Below, piece after piece: positions 1 to 12,500 of a stretch of DNA of 64,000 nt. Numbering within the stretch: position 1 is the first letter of the stretch; each line of letters begins with the position of its first letter. The stretch lies in NCBI RefSeq assembly GCF_901709675.1, contig NC_051097.1, positions 5,930,039 to 5,994,038 of the forward strand, written 5' to 3'. The translations under genes and the position numbers were made by a program. This DNA is from Syngnathus acus (lineage: Eukaryota; Chordata; Actinopteri; Syngnathiformes; Syngnathidae). Below the pieces are notes generated by a model, which was given only the letters and a program-made list of their open reading frames with translations, was not told the DNA's origin and searched no databases.

Positions 1-1732
1 AGAATAATAACACACATAGCTGGATGGATGGAGTGGGGAGGGCCTGTCCGACAAACCGGGCCTCTGTGATCCTATTAGATGTTAATCTGCAGACTGCAAA
101 TCCACAGCCGCTCAAACTTGGACCGCTGTGAAACTCTTAACTGATGACCGTGTAACCTCCCCTCGTCACCCCAAACCCACAGCCCCGCCCTCGATCACAA
201 CCAACCCCTAATCGTCCCCTCGTTGACAAGTGTTTGGATAACGCCCAATTGAATTAAAACCATCCCTCCACCAGGTATTAATCGCTTCTACTTTGATCAT
301 CTTTAGTGGCTATGTGGAGCTGTCTCTTGAATGCATTTCAAAATCCAATAAAGGATTTGAAATGTGATCCCGTCACATTGACTCAAACGTAACGCAATCA
401 TATGATTGTTCCAGCATCCCTTAATTGACTTATACAAATACCACGATTAAGTAATAATGGAAATAAAGGGGGGGAAACCCCCATCCACATCGCATCACAA
501 TATTTACTCCGTAGTAGTCCGTATTCCTTAAAACAAAGTAACGATCATCTGTTCTTATTTTTTTGTATTTTTTGCTCCATGTAAAATAAGAATAGTAGAA
601 AATAGATGATGTCTGAACCGTTTAAAAATCAAGACACCGCATATGACAATTATCATCTAAGTGAAATTCAGCTTTTTTTCATCGCAATGTTTAGTCACTG
701 TCTGCATAGAGAGACAATGGAAATAATAAAGCAGCCAATATGCACATAAATACTGCATAATACACATCTTTATTTGATCTGCACCTTCATATGTACATTA
801 TTTATTGCACTGCCATATACTGTGTGTTTCCAGATGACTGTGGGCAAACACGTGCCTTTTTTGCGTCAACAGGTTGAAACGCTAAAAGTCTCAATTAGCT
901 CAAAAACTACAAAAAAAAAAAAACATCAACAACCTAGCATAAACATTGTGTAAGGGAGGTCAAAACACTGTCAACAGGCTGTAAACATGCTTTTAGGAGA
1001 CTTCGGCAACCTTCTCGGTTGTCACAGCAAACGGACAAATAAAGATTGAAAGTCATGTCGCCATTAAAAGGAATTTGAAGTGGTGCAAAAATACAATCTA
1101 CATTTTGGAAAAAAGTCTTTATGGAAAGTCAGGACATTTCTAAAAGGTGCCTATTGATAACACATGGCACCTGATATTGATTACTAAATAGATTTTCATG
1201 GTCGATATTTGACATATGCTTAAGTTTTGAGTGGCAATTTAGATTTTAGGTGTGTTGCAATGACGGAAGCTAGCTGTTATCTTAAAATTCAACAAAAAAA
1301 TTGAATTTTGTTTTCCCAGTGCTTTAAATACAAATACAGCGCACCGTGCAAAAGTCTTTGGGCTAGCTTTGTTGTTCTAAATAGTCATCATTTTGGACAC
1401 AACGTATCAAGTAAATACTAGGACAGTTAGCAGGACTAAGCTAAAAACATAAACAAATCCCACAAAACTTTCGTCACATTTTGCTGAGGATCCGAATAAT
1501 GGTGCAGATACAGGAAGTTTTTTTTGGATGATTGAATCGGAATGGTAACGCCGATTTGTTTGGGAACCAGGAAGTGGTGTGCTGGTTAATAAATGGGTAG
1601 AAAAACAAACACTCTTTTGGGGTTAACATTTCAACCTTGGTGGAAGTTGTTGATTGGTTGCGATCGTGTCGCTAAAACAACAAATCCAATGGTGGCTTTT
1701 GCACAGCGGTCTTCTTTTTGCTGGTGGTTTCC
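1..1732. other. Region downstream of cplx4 (3' UTR and flank)
   Basis: No coding exon is recognisable here. The part next to the cplx4 stop codon is probably its 3' UTR. On the minus strand there are canonical AATAAA hexamers at 801-806 and 769-774, which would give a 3' UTR of about 0.95 kb. The rest is AT-rich unique-looking sequence. The short plus-strand open frames at 1593-1993 are the antisense of the last cplx4 exon. Confidence 0.5.
769..806 (-). promoter_or_regulatory. Candidate poly(A) signals of cplx4
   Basis: Two AATAAA hexamers on the minus strand (801-806 and 769-774) are the first closely spaced canonical pair I noticed downstream of the cplx4 stop codon. Usage is inferred, not shown. 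Confidence 0.35.
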
Positions 1733-1960
1733 TCACATGACGGCGCACTTTTCCTCGGCTTTGGTCTTGAGCTCGGTGACGGTGGCCGACGCCTTCTCCT
1801 TCAGCTGGTCCATGTCCATGTTCTGCAAGTTCTGAATCTGGCCCATGAGGGAGTCCTTGCCCTCTTCTTCGGTAGCATCCTCGTCCACCATCTTGAGCAG
1901 CTCCTCGGGCACGTCCACGTCGTCACCGGCCATCTCGATCATGTTCTCGTCCTGCTCGCT
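1733..1960 (-). CDS. cplx4: cplx4 exon 3 (terminal coding exon)
   Basis: Encodes residues 85-159, beginning [16 protein letters not shown] and ending KCAVM then TGA. The acceptor reads gatgcag before AGC, in phase 0. An in-frame ATG lies 6 nt inside the intron but is not a start. The acidic middle and the CAAX box are here. Confidence 0.92.
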   Translation of the reverse strand, partial: SEQDENMIEMAGDDVDVPEELLKMVDEDATEEEGKDSLMGQIQNLQNMDMDQLKEKASATVTELKTKAEEKCAVM

Positions 1961-4900
1961 CTGCATCCAACAACAATTAACACCTCAACTTGACAACTAG
2001 ACAAATTTCCATTGTGAATTAGATGATGATCCGATTCAGATTGTTTGTCTCTGGCATAATTAGTTATTTACACGTCAGATGTTTCTAGAGGAATTACGCA
2101 AAAAGCGCTTTCATTTTAACACATTTTTGTGAAACAGTGGGGCATACGCAGGCCTTGTGAATATGCGAGGGAATTCCCATGATAAAGGTAAACAACTTTT
2201 CCTCAGATTAACATGTTTTTCTGCAAGTGCTGAAAACACTGGAAGATTGAAATGATTGAACGGAAGATTAGATATGCTGTAAACAAGTGGATGAATATTT
2301 CTTAATCCGTGTTATTTCTATAATGATTTCATTATTGCGTAAAAAGCGGGTGGGAGTATTGGGAGGAGAAAACATTTTCTTTTAGCACAGCTATTTTACA
2401 AAACAAAAAATGTGAAATTTGACGATTTCTTGACGAAGCAGTTGATATGAATGGCTCTGACAATCCAAAACACTTTCGCTCATAAAATTTAATTACTGAT
2501 AGTATACACACCATTGATTCTCATCTGTTGACCCCCGATTTCCCATTTGGCTGCCATGTAATTCCAAATTCCGAGATTTACAAAATACGTTTTCGTGTGA
2601 TATTCAAGATGACCGTGCTGGATTTCAAAATAAAAGCTATACAATAATTTTGTTCAAACGATCAATTTTAGTCGATCGTGCCTGTGCAGGCGGGATCACT
2701 GGACTTTAAGGTCCAATGATGGGGATTATCCACAGCCAGCAGTCTAAAGATAACGTTCTCTGAGTCACACGCTAATGCCATAAGATGGACGACAACTTCC
2801 TGTTATTCAGTGAAAGTATTTACCTCTTCAACTAACCCTTCCCCCAATGCTTTCAAAAAAAGAATCTATTGTAAGCCTCTACTATTGTTCCGATGCTGCA
2901 AATCAGTCTCATTAAAGACACGGTTGCCTTTGCTATTGTGCGTACAATGTAAACATCATTAGAGCGGAATAATTAGATTTATACATAAATGTGCTATAAA
3001 AGGCCACAGAGCGCCCATTGTTTTTTTTTCATCACACAATAGTGGACAAGGTCAAGAGCATGCATTAAAATCACACTTTTTAAATAGAGTTTGACAATTG
3101 TTGTAAATGGCTCATTGGAAGCTGTATTCAAATTATAAATAACATACCTTTTGTGCTCCCTCCATGCCGACTAAATGTTCAGTAATATTCCCGTTTTTTT
3201 CCAATGTATGGAAAATATACAGTAGGTGAAGTCCAATCACATGGGCTGATGCCGAGTGATCCTGGGATCTCAGCTCAGTGGATTTTTGGCTTCCACAAAA
3301 AGTCAACACCTTCCTGTCTAATCTGGTGACGCGCTTCGCACCTCCTCTTCTAATCACAATGATTCCCTACCATGTTTCAATGTAATCATTTAGACATATA
3401 AAGGAGCACCTTGTTGATGAACACAAGATTTATAACTCAAAATCTCATGATTTTATTTTGAGTGTGTCTGAAAATGTAGTTTTTCCTTTTAGATATTTAT
3501 CTTTTAATTTGATTAGCTACAACATAACTCAATCCGCAGCCGGAAGAGAGTAAATATGATGTTGTATGGAAATCACAAAAAAATCTTAATGTTTGCAAAA
3601 TTTGGCAATAGATTTGGCAATAATTTTTTCATTTGGCAGTTAAGATTTATTAGCGCTGGTATAATTCAGTGAATCTTTTAATATTTTAATTTTTCCTAAT
3701 AACCCTATACACTTGAAACTATTAGCAAAGTATTTCACAATAACATTTACAAATCAACAAAAAAGTATCCATTTCAAAACAATGCTCTTGATGAAGTCCA
3801 TGTGTCGCTAGACCTTTTCATTCTTCAAACGCAACCCTTTTATACAAAATGGTGGCCTCCATTGTTGTATTTGTAGCATTAAGATGATGAGTACTTGACT
3901 GCGCCTACCTTAGGCAACCTGTACTTTTCCCTGAGGCACACCCTCAGCGTCGCCCTCTCGGCCTTCTTGTGCAAGAAATCTGCATCTCTCTCCATCCTGA
4001 AACACATTCATTTGTTCAAAATCGGTGAAACCTAATTCTTACTCCACATGAATTAAATTTATTTTGCGGGCTTTTCTGTGAGACATGCCTACCAAATTTC
4101 ATGTTGCTAAATTAACCTGGCTTCGGGAACTGGATTTTGTGTCTAGGCAGCACTAGTGCGACAAAACATAGGTATGGTTTTGGTTTTCTTTTTCTGGAAA
4201 AATATGATGCAAAGGTTAATTGAATGTGATCAAATGCAGTATTATTACTCTCATTGGCCGCGTGAGACATATGACATTGTTTAGTAATCCCGCCCAACTA
4301 GAAAAGTAAACTTGCTTGTCTCAGGTTTGACTGCAAAGTTTCTTTGAGGTGAGTACTTTTCCCTCAGCCAATTAAAGATTGAGATTATCAGACCAGACTG
4401 GAAGAGCACATCACCAAAACGCATCCATAGACAACAACCTTTTTTTAAAACAAGAAACAAGTTTGTTCTTGAAGTGCTGGACTGAGTGAGCGGTTATAAA
4501 AATCATGCAAAAACATGTAGCCTGCATCGTCAGTATATATTACAACAATAAGAAAAAAAACTTAAAACTGTTTGATCAAAGTGTCATATTTTTTGAGAAA
4601 TTTAGGTAAATGTATTTGGAATAATATTGACTTAATTCTTCCCGTTTAACGTGTCCATTGTTTAAATAAATAAATAAATAAATAAATAAACAAATGAATA
4701 AAACAAGAGAGCCTGATAAATCCTGTTATGTAATTTGGGTTGACGGGATTTGGTTCATGCTGTGGAATACCACCCCCACGCCCCAACCCGCCTCCTCACA
4801 AACAATTTTTCAAAATACTGATTGTAATAGAGTTATAATTGTTTTTTTTTGTCACGATATGCTTGTGCACAAATGTCTCCTCTCATGAAATGTCATAAAA

Positions 4901-5432
4901 TGCTATGTTAAACCAGATTATTAATCCATGTTCAGCATTTATGTGCAATGTATCCTGGGCATTGTAAAATCAAGTATTTCAACTAATTGACATGTCATTG
5001 AATCCAGTTTGACTGTTTACTCAAATCATGGTGGCTAACGTCATCCAGAATTCCAACATAACTCGAATAAAATGACAGATTAAGGCAGATTATTGATCAA
5101 GACATGTAGCCTGTACAAGGTTAAAGTTTAGATTTTGTATAAAAATCCTCAAATTGTAGCGGTGACAACTTGTAAAATAGCAGAAGTGAAGTATTTACTC
5201 AAATCTATGTGTGCATTTTATTTTTCAAGGTCAACCTGCACTAATCCAAAATGGAGGCCCGCACTCACTTCTCCTCCACCACTTGTTTCTGGTACTCCTC
5301 GTACTCCTCTCGCGTCATGCCTGCCGCCTTGGCCGGGTCCGATGGGGTGGCCTCCTCTTCCTTGTCTCCTCCGCCGCCCAGGCCTATTCCCGAAAGCGGG
5401 TTTCCGATCATGCTCTTGATTAAGAAAGCCAT
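1733..5432 (-). CDS. cplx4: Complexin-4, complete CDS in three exons
   Basis: Joined exons 5432-5269, 3996-3909 and 1960-1733 encode 159 aa, close to the usual 160. Complexins bind assembled SNARE complexes and clamp or promote vesicle fusion; the complexin-3/4 subfamily works at retinal ribbon synapses. The sequence shows the subfamily N terminus (MAFLIKSM), the conserved [12 protein letters not shown] block (about residues 38-49), the central SNARE-binding helix with [16 protein letters not shown] (about 69-84), the acidic [18 protein letters not shown] segment, and a C-terminal CAVM box. CAAX prenylation marks complexin-3/4 and is absent from complexin-1/2. The start is the first ATG of the conserved N terminus. 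It lies about 1.1 kb downstream of lman1 on the same strand, as in other vertebrates. The family call is secure; which teleost paralogue (a, b or c) is not decided. Confidence 0.93.
1961..3908 (-). other. cplx4 intron 2
   Basis: A 1.95 kb AT-rich intron with a gtaggc donor and gatgcag acceptor. I see no repeat family or nested gene in it. Confidence 0.6.
3909..3996 (-). CDS. cplx4: cplx4 exon 2
   Basis: An 88-nt exon that completes Lys55 and encodes [18 protein letters not shown] then [11 protein letters not shown], the central helix that contacts the SNARE bundle. Too short to appear as a long open frame; found by homology. Donor CCTAAG/gtaggc; the acceptor follows a gtgtttcag tract. Vertebrate orthologues usually have His-Phe or His-Leu where this copy has Cys-Leu. 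Confidence 0.92.
3997..5268 (-). other. cplx4 intron 1
   Basis: A 1.27 kb intron with a gtgagtgc donor. It contains a short AAAT microsatellite at 4665-4690. Nothing else recognised. Confidence 0.6.
4665..4690. repeat. AAAT microsatellite
   Basis: About six and a half copies of a 4-base AT-only unit inside cplx4 intron 1. Confidence 0.85.
5269..5432 (-). CDS. cplx4: cplx4 exon 1 (coding part)
   Basis: Encodes residues 1-54 plus two bases of Lys55: [17 protein letters not shown], a Gly-rich loop, then [18 protein letters not shown]. The ATG at 5432-5430 matches the conserved complexin-3/4 start. Codons upstream of it in the same frame are open but not conserved. Confidence 0.92.
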
Positions 5433-6538
5433 GATGAATTTTTTGTTGTCTTTTCGGGGGCTGAGGAACAAGGAAAGTGAGTTGGGTTGGTTTCTGTTCT
5501 CCGGTTCCCTTAGCTCCCCTGTAGCTGTCGAGCTAACCTGCTGCCTGTCTATACAGCCAAGGACGCAGTGACGACAAGCAACACACACACATACACACGA
5601 AGTTGTGTGCTTCGGCCATAATCTGGATTAAATCCTCCACGGCTCCACTATGCTAAGAGACAGATGGCCGGTTCCCTATCTATTTTTGAATCAAGCAGAC
5701 CTTTCAGAGAGCATGCACGTTTTGTTTTTTTAATTGAATGTGCACCAAATAGGACGTTTTAAAAACAGAATCCGAGATGTAACCCGGGATGGTCGCTTTA
5801 TTGAATTAGTGGAGAACGTGCGGCGTTGCAGTTGCGAGAGAAGCGGGATTACGGGTCTCGTTTATCTTCACTAGAGCCTTTCTCCATGCCGTGCTGTTGT
5901 TTGAGGGGGGAGAGGGTGATTGACAGGTGGGAGAGAGTGAGCCTTTGTGGCTTTTCCATCCATCATCATTATTGCACATAAACCACTGAGAACTACAGTG
6001 GGCTAACTCCATTTTGGCCATTGTTAAATTAAGTGCACAAAATTGTCCCATTTCAAAACATTTGTTTGGTTTATAAAAGACAATTGGATTTGCAGATAAT
6101 TTTGTCTTCAATGAAGATAATATTTCTGCTTATGTGTGTGTACATGTGTGTGTTTTTCAGTTTTAGCGCAAGTGTCAAGTGGTCAACAGGTTTTCAGCTT
6201 TATTCATACAAAATACACATTTAAAAAAGACACAGGGTTTTTCTTTTTTTGTCAGCAACGGTTCCGGGAACAAAAATCCAAAAATCCCAAAAGATGTGAC
6301 CACGCAAAAATACTGTCAGGATTAAATTTTGTTTCTCACTCGTTATAAACAGGATCAAATTAAGAATGTGGAGATAATTCAGCAAAACAAAATTCTTGCA
6401 CATAAATCATATTTTCCTTTCAGGTACAATAAATTAGGAACTCTTGGGAGAGAAAAAAAAACATGGAGGGAGGGGGGGGGGATCACCTAAAATAGACATT
6501 CCCTCATTTACATATTCATTGGATAAATTTTTTCTGCA
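5433..6538. other. cplx4-lman1 spacer
   Basis: Holds the cplx4 5' UTR and promoter and the lman1 3' UTR. No further coding exon seen. Minus-strand AATAAA hexamers at 6199-6204 and 5797-5802 are candidate lman1 poly(A) signals, leaving at most 0.4-0.8 kb for the cplx4 promoter. Confidence 0.55.
6199..6204 (-). promoter_or_regulatory. Candidate poly(A) signal of lman1
   Basis: AATAAA on the minus strand about 335 nt after the lman1 stop codon. A second one is at 5797-5802. Inferred from motif and position only. Confidence 0.4.
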
Positions 6539-6575
6539 TCAAAAAAACTTCTTGGCTGCTGCTTCCTGTTGGCTT
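6539..6575 (-). CDS. lman1: lman1 exon 13 (terminal)
   Basis: Only 37 coding nt: completes Lys525 and encodes SQQEAAAKKFF and TGA. The acceptor is gtgctgcag before AAGCC. The C-terminal KK and FF residues are the trafficking signals. Confidence 0.94.
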
Positions 6576-9500
6576 CTGCAGCACAGAAAAAAAAGAGAAA
6601 TTAGCAGCTCATTTAATTTGAATTTATGCGATAAATAATAAGCATGAACTTACTTGTACATGATATAACACAAGAATAGAACGGACTGGACCACAATGAA
6701 AATGACAAAATGGACGGTAGACAAGCAGGAAGGCAGGGGGGGAAGCTCGGGGCACTTTTGGACCTTCTCACCAGGATTCTACAAGGAGTCCTCATTTTAG
6801 TGGGCAGAAGACAAATGACGCGACAATGTTAGCATTAACTTTGCATTCTGACCTGAGCGCCACGTTGTACCAGGTGCTCCAGGTCGCGTCTGACTGAGTG
6901 CAGGTGCTCCTTGATATCGTTGAAATGCTGAATGCTCTCGTATGTGGCCACGCCGCCACCCTGCTGCTGATGTTGTTGCTGGGCCGAGCCGATCTGCTTC
7001 AGAGATTCGTAGAAGGCATTCCTGGCGAGAAAAAAATAAGAACGTAGTATGATGGTCACAATTTTTGAAAAAAATGAGCTTTATAAGGAGAATTAGGAAA
7101 ATTGTAAAATTGCTTAAACAATATCAGTTGTAAGTCAAGTCAAGAAAAAAAAGATTAATTTAGATAAAGTATAGCAATCGGTAGAAAGGTTTTTCTATGG
7201 CCGCTCAAAAAGCAAACCAAAATACCAAAACAGACTACGAGTCTAATTTTCATGTTGGCAAACACAACCCACAGTGGGTATCACCATTTTTGTAATTTTT
7301 TTTTTTTTTTGCAACAGTGATACAATTTGTCCCCTGTTTAATCTTTTAATCCCTATTCACCAGGGGATCTGTATAGCCAAAGTTTGAAAACCAGAAAATT
7401 ACCATCTGATAAAACAGGTCATGATTGCCAAATTAATCCCTGATAAAAACATGTTTCAACATCAGATTACAAGGTCTGAATGGGTTAAGGAAACGACTCG
7501 CTGTGATGCTAGCAGACAGAATTAGCGCGTCTGAACAATAATTGACACATTTAATGTGTATTACAAGAAAAAAAGTTGTAGTACTACAAGAAAATAAAGC
7601 AACGATTACAAGATAGAAGCCGTTATGCTACTGGGAAAAAAAGTAAAATTAAAGAAGTAGCAAAAAAGTTGCTTATGATTGTTGGTCAGTTATGCTACCA
7701 AAATTATTTTTGTGTTACAGTAAAACGTTGTGCTACAGATAAACAAAAGTTAAGCCACCATAAAAAAATTATGTTACTACAAAATTGTCAATCACATTGA
7801 TACTATTTTATTGCATTTATTGAGAAAAAAAAAAGTCTGATATTTCCATTGGATCGCCTTAGTCATACCATAAATCAGGGGGAAAAAAAAGACTTCTTCC
7901 AGTTGATTATAGGCAGGCAGAAAGCAGTAACTTTTGCTTATCATCTTAAATTACATCTAAGACGATTAGGACAGAGAGTTAAAAAAAATGGACAAACGAA
8001 AGGAAGTCCTGCATTTGGAGTACAGACCGCGTTGAGCCTGTCCGTGTATGGCAGATGTATTTAAAGACGTCTAATCTGATACGGCGCTAAGACGTGGCCT
8101 TTTCTTTGCAAATCAACATGTAATTTGTTTTCATATATATTAAAATAAATCTCCCTTGAGAAAGTAAGTGAGCGTTTATTAATAAAGATGGCATCTAATC
8201 TTCATCTAGTGACCCATTTATGAGCATTTTCTAATCCAGCGACAAGCCGTAAATCAGTTAGTGCGTTTGAGGCTGGACTGGCCTTTTACTGCCGTCAAAC
8301 AAATGATCGACCTGAAAGTTGTGGGTCAATGTTATAATGATCATAATTTTTTTTTTTTTTTTTTTTTTTAAATCATGTACGCACATGGGATTTAGGCCAC
8401 GTGGACAGCTTGCTTCTTTTATGATACATGACAGATTAATGTTACGTAAAGTGAAATCTTTAATATTGTGATTAATTCGGCATGCAGATGGCACGCTCAA
8501 ATTAAGACACAATCATACAGTGACGGCCACAAAAAAGGAGACATTATTTAATCATTAAAATAACAAGCTCTGCCAAGGAGTATTAGGGCCACACTGAAAA
8601 GGAAAGAAATGGTAGTCGCAGTACATTCATTTTATTCTTGTAATTGTACAACTCAATTTCCCCCGAATATACTTTCTTTTTGCTGAGGCTTTAATTTGAA
8701 AGGGTGTGAACAACCACAAATAAGCACATACAATATTTCATGACCTAATATTTCAAATATTCTTAACTGTTTGGGTACATAAATAACACAGCCGTCCAGA
8801 GCTTCACCGTATAATAATGTACATTATCATAGATTTTTTCTTTTTTTTTTTTTTTTTAAATCAGGCAGGCTTTCACTTTCATTCAAGAAAATGACTTTTG
8901 GGGGTTGTTTTTTTGTAGTATAAGACCCCAGAAGTTTAAGAAGATTATGGGTGGGTATTACTGCGCATATCATGCCTTGTACACATACCTTTAAAAACAA
9001 ACTTACTTTCGCATGGATGTCATGAAAGCATGATCTTGGGATTAGCATGGCAGACAGTCAGACACCTGAGATGTGCGCAGCCTGAGATTAAATATTCTTT
9101 CCCGGGGTTTAACTGCTCGGATTTTCTCTTTGTTTTGCCTTTCAGCTGATGCTAAAAAACAAAAGAGACTCACCTAAACTCGTTGAGGTTCCTGAGCAGA
9201 TCCTGTTGTGAAGATGCAATAGTGCCCAGCTGCTGGTTCGCCACGTCCAGCTAAAATAAACAACAGCATGGTAGGAGGAGCTAACATTGGGAAAAATAAC
9301 ATTGTTTGACTTTGTTTCGATTGTTTAAAAATGTGATTTGAGCGTAAACAAGCAGGAAATGGCAACATGAAAACAAGTAATAATGATGTCATTTTATAAA
9401 AAAATATGCGAACAAAAGATTTTAGGATTTAACAAATACCTTATTTTCTATTAAACAAAACAACACTTTAAGTTACTTTTTTACAAGAAAAAATATTATA

Positions 9501-12500
9501 TTTTATGCCGTCAACAAAAACCCTTTTTTCTGAATATTATAAAAGTATTTATTTATTTAATCTTCAGCCATGAGAAAAGTCGTAATGTGACAAGAATGAT
9601 ATAATGTGATAAATATCGTAAGAGGAAAAATATATTATATATTTTACAAGGTAAAGAAGTATAATGTTGGTGCAGATGGCATAAAAAAAATCTGAAAATA
9701 AAGGATGTAATATTGACCCACCTGTCCAGAGCCGGTGTTGGATCCCCTCTTGGAGATCTCATCGGTGACGATGGTCACGTAACGGCGCTGTTCGTCCAGT
9801 ATCATGGCCAGCTGCCGGTTGAGCTGCTTGATCTCCAGGTGGATGCGGTTCTGACCCTCAAACACCTGACGGATCTCTCGATCATTCACACTCTCGTACA
9901 ACTCTTCGACTGCATAGAAACAAATCCAGGTAACAAACAAATCAGAAATGATCTCATTTTCCAAAACATTTACACTCATGTCATAAAAGAAAAAAAATGT
10001 ACAACAAAATTGCCGTTAGCCTCCTCAGTACTAACTTGGCTCTCCTTGGACGTCGGGGTGCTCTTTCTGGAACTCCTCTTTCTTTTTGTCAAGCTCTTGC
10101 TGGAAATTGTGGAATTCCTCCTGGTACTTATCCTTGTCTTCTTTGGGAATCTCCGCTTCTGGTAGGGGCTTCAAGAGGGCAACCACAAACCCCACAAAAA
10201 ATGGTCAAAAAAAGAAAAGCTGCAATGAATTCAAAAGGGGCTTTGGACTGATTTGTTAGCACACAAGTGGTGGGATTCGGAAAAGAAGTTCTAGCAAATG
10301 GAACTTACTGGTGTCTGGCCTGGTTCCGTGAGTTGGAATAACAAGAAGGACAAGATGTCATGGTCATCTGGTGCAGAAACAATGTAATGAGGGAAAAAAA
10401 ACAAAAACATGATTATTAAATAAAATGGTGGCATTAAAACAGGACGGTATCAAATTCTAAACAATGACACTCATGTTACGCGGAATAAGTATTGCTAGAA
10501 TGAATTTCGTAGCGCTCTTAAACAATATGAACGCTAATTAGAAGCCCTAATTGACTGAGGCTTCATTTGAAAACCTAACACTTGTTTGAAAACACTAGGT
10601 TTAGGTCAAGCCTCTGCCCTTGTTTGAAGCCCTAACACAGTAATTAGAGACTAACCCTGGCATGAAACTGTCCTTTTAAACGCCAACCTTGACTCACAAG
10701 CCTAATTTGAAAGCTTTTGCTCCACCATCGAATTACCTGCTAATCCTCCAGTGGCAGCTGAGACACCGAAGAAGCCCTCGGGTGGAATGATCATATCTTC
10801 CACCTTGGTGCAGAGCTCAAAGTCGTTTGCGTCGGGAGTGAATCCATTGTTGATCATAACCTGCCAAGCAACGTCGGATTGGCGTTAGAGGAAGTGGACG
10901 TGACCAACAAGCCAAAATTGCACTGGTGCGTACCGTCAGCGTCTTTTTGTAGTACGTCACTTTGGCTCTGACGGGATAGGGTTTGTTACGGAAGTCTCGC
11001 AAACACGTGCCCAACGCTTGTGTGCTGCCGTCACTGCCAACAAAATCAGACAAGGATTTTTGTTAGTCGTGGCCTGGCCTGGTCCTTATTGTAGATGCAG
11101 CATCTAAAAATGGGAGGATCATAAAGCATCAACAGCATACTTTTAGCATGGTACATAAAAAACTAGATTCACTTGTTAAATTATGAACACAAAGAAAGCG
11201 CCGTCACATTTCGTTCATCAATAGCTAGCATCCAACCATAAATAACACCGTTTTATTTCCTGTACATGTGACCTGTTTTGATTAAATACTGTACGTGAAA
11301 AAAAATAGTACGGATTCCAAGAAAAATGAAAAAAAGTGATTTCAAGATTTCACTGGTCTGCGGGAGATTACGGAAAGATAGGGGATTATTTACTTTCAAG
11401 CAAATATAATCATATTTCCTAATCTTCTTTAAAGTTGCTCAAATGTGAAAAATGTGAGGTGGCAAAGGACGGGCTTACTTACTGTTTGTGGTCATAAACA
11501 AGTTTGCCGTTGTTTCCAACTACGACGATAACCGGGTTGTTTTTCTGGAGGGCACACAAAACATGCTCATCTTGAACAAATGCACACACAAACCTGTAAC
11601 CTAAACATGGTCAAGCCTGACCTTCTGACTATTTGTTCCGTCACGACGGCGAGATAAGCAAACAATGTAAATCATTAAATTAATCAAATCACGGTAATGA
11701 TGTTAGGGAATTAATATTTGATAATTGTGGGAAGTAAAATTGGATTATGGGCAATATCAATCAACCTTTGTCCTGTTATTATACATGTTGCCTTTATTTT
11801 ACAACTCAGACGCAAAAAAGGAACGAATCTGTGGACTTGACACTGACCTTTCCGTCATTGTCGAAGGAGTCAAAGAAAATCCCGACTCCGTTCCACCTGT
11901 CAGCGGCGCCGTAGACGGGCCCCTGCAGGCCTTGCTCTGAGGTGAACCAGATGGCCTGTCGATACAAAATGAGACAAACTTCAAGTGTTTGGCTGAGACA
12001 AATGCAACAATTATGTTTTTATCATGGGAACACAATTGTAAAAAAAACAAAATATCACAATTTTGCCCCAGATAAAGAAAGATACACTTTTGGCCAATAT
12101 TGAGGTCTTGCATACTGATATAAACACCATTTCAACACAATCAGAGTAAAAACAAATATCCAGTGAAATATCTCAAGAATTTCTGGACCCCCCCAGCCAA
12201 CAAAATCAATGATTGACCATAAATCAGCAATTACTGCAGGTACCTACACGCTACACTTATTATCAACTCCTTAGGCCAGATGATGTATTCTAATTTCTCA
12301 CACAACCTGTAAGGCAACCACAGAAGAAGCAGCTGCTGCCTTTGGGCTAGTTGAACACGCCGCTCCTATCTTTGCTTGAATTAGCTAAACATTATCACAA
12401 CTTGCTTTATGCTGCTATTGGAAGAAGAGACTTGTTCTCTTTAATTCAAGATAAAGCTCCACCTTTGTGAGTGCACAGTCTTTTCTGGAATCGAATGAAT

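Noticed and set aside
5135-5571. Plus-strand frames of 94 and 106 codons
   Set aside because: Antisense shadows of cplx4 exon 1.
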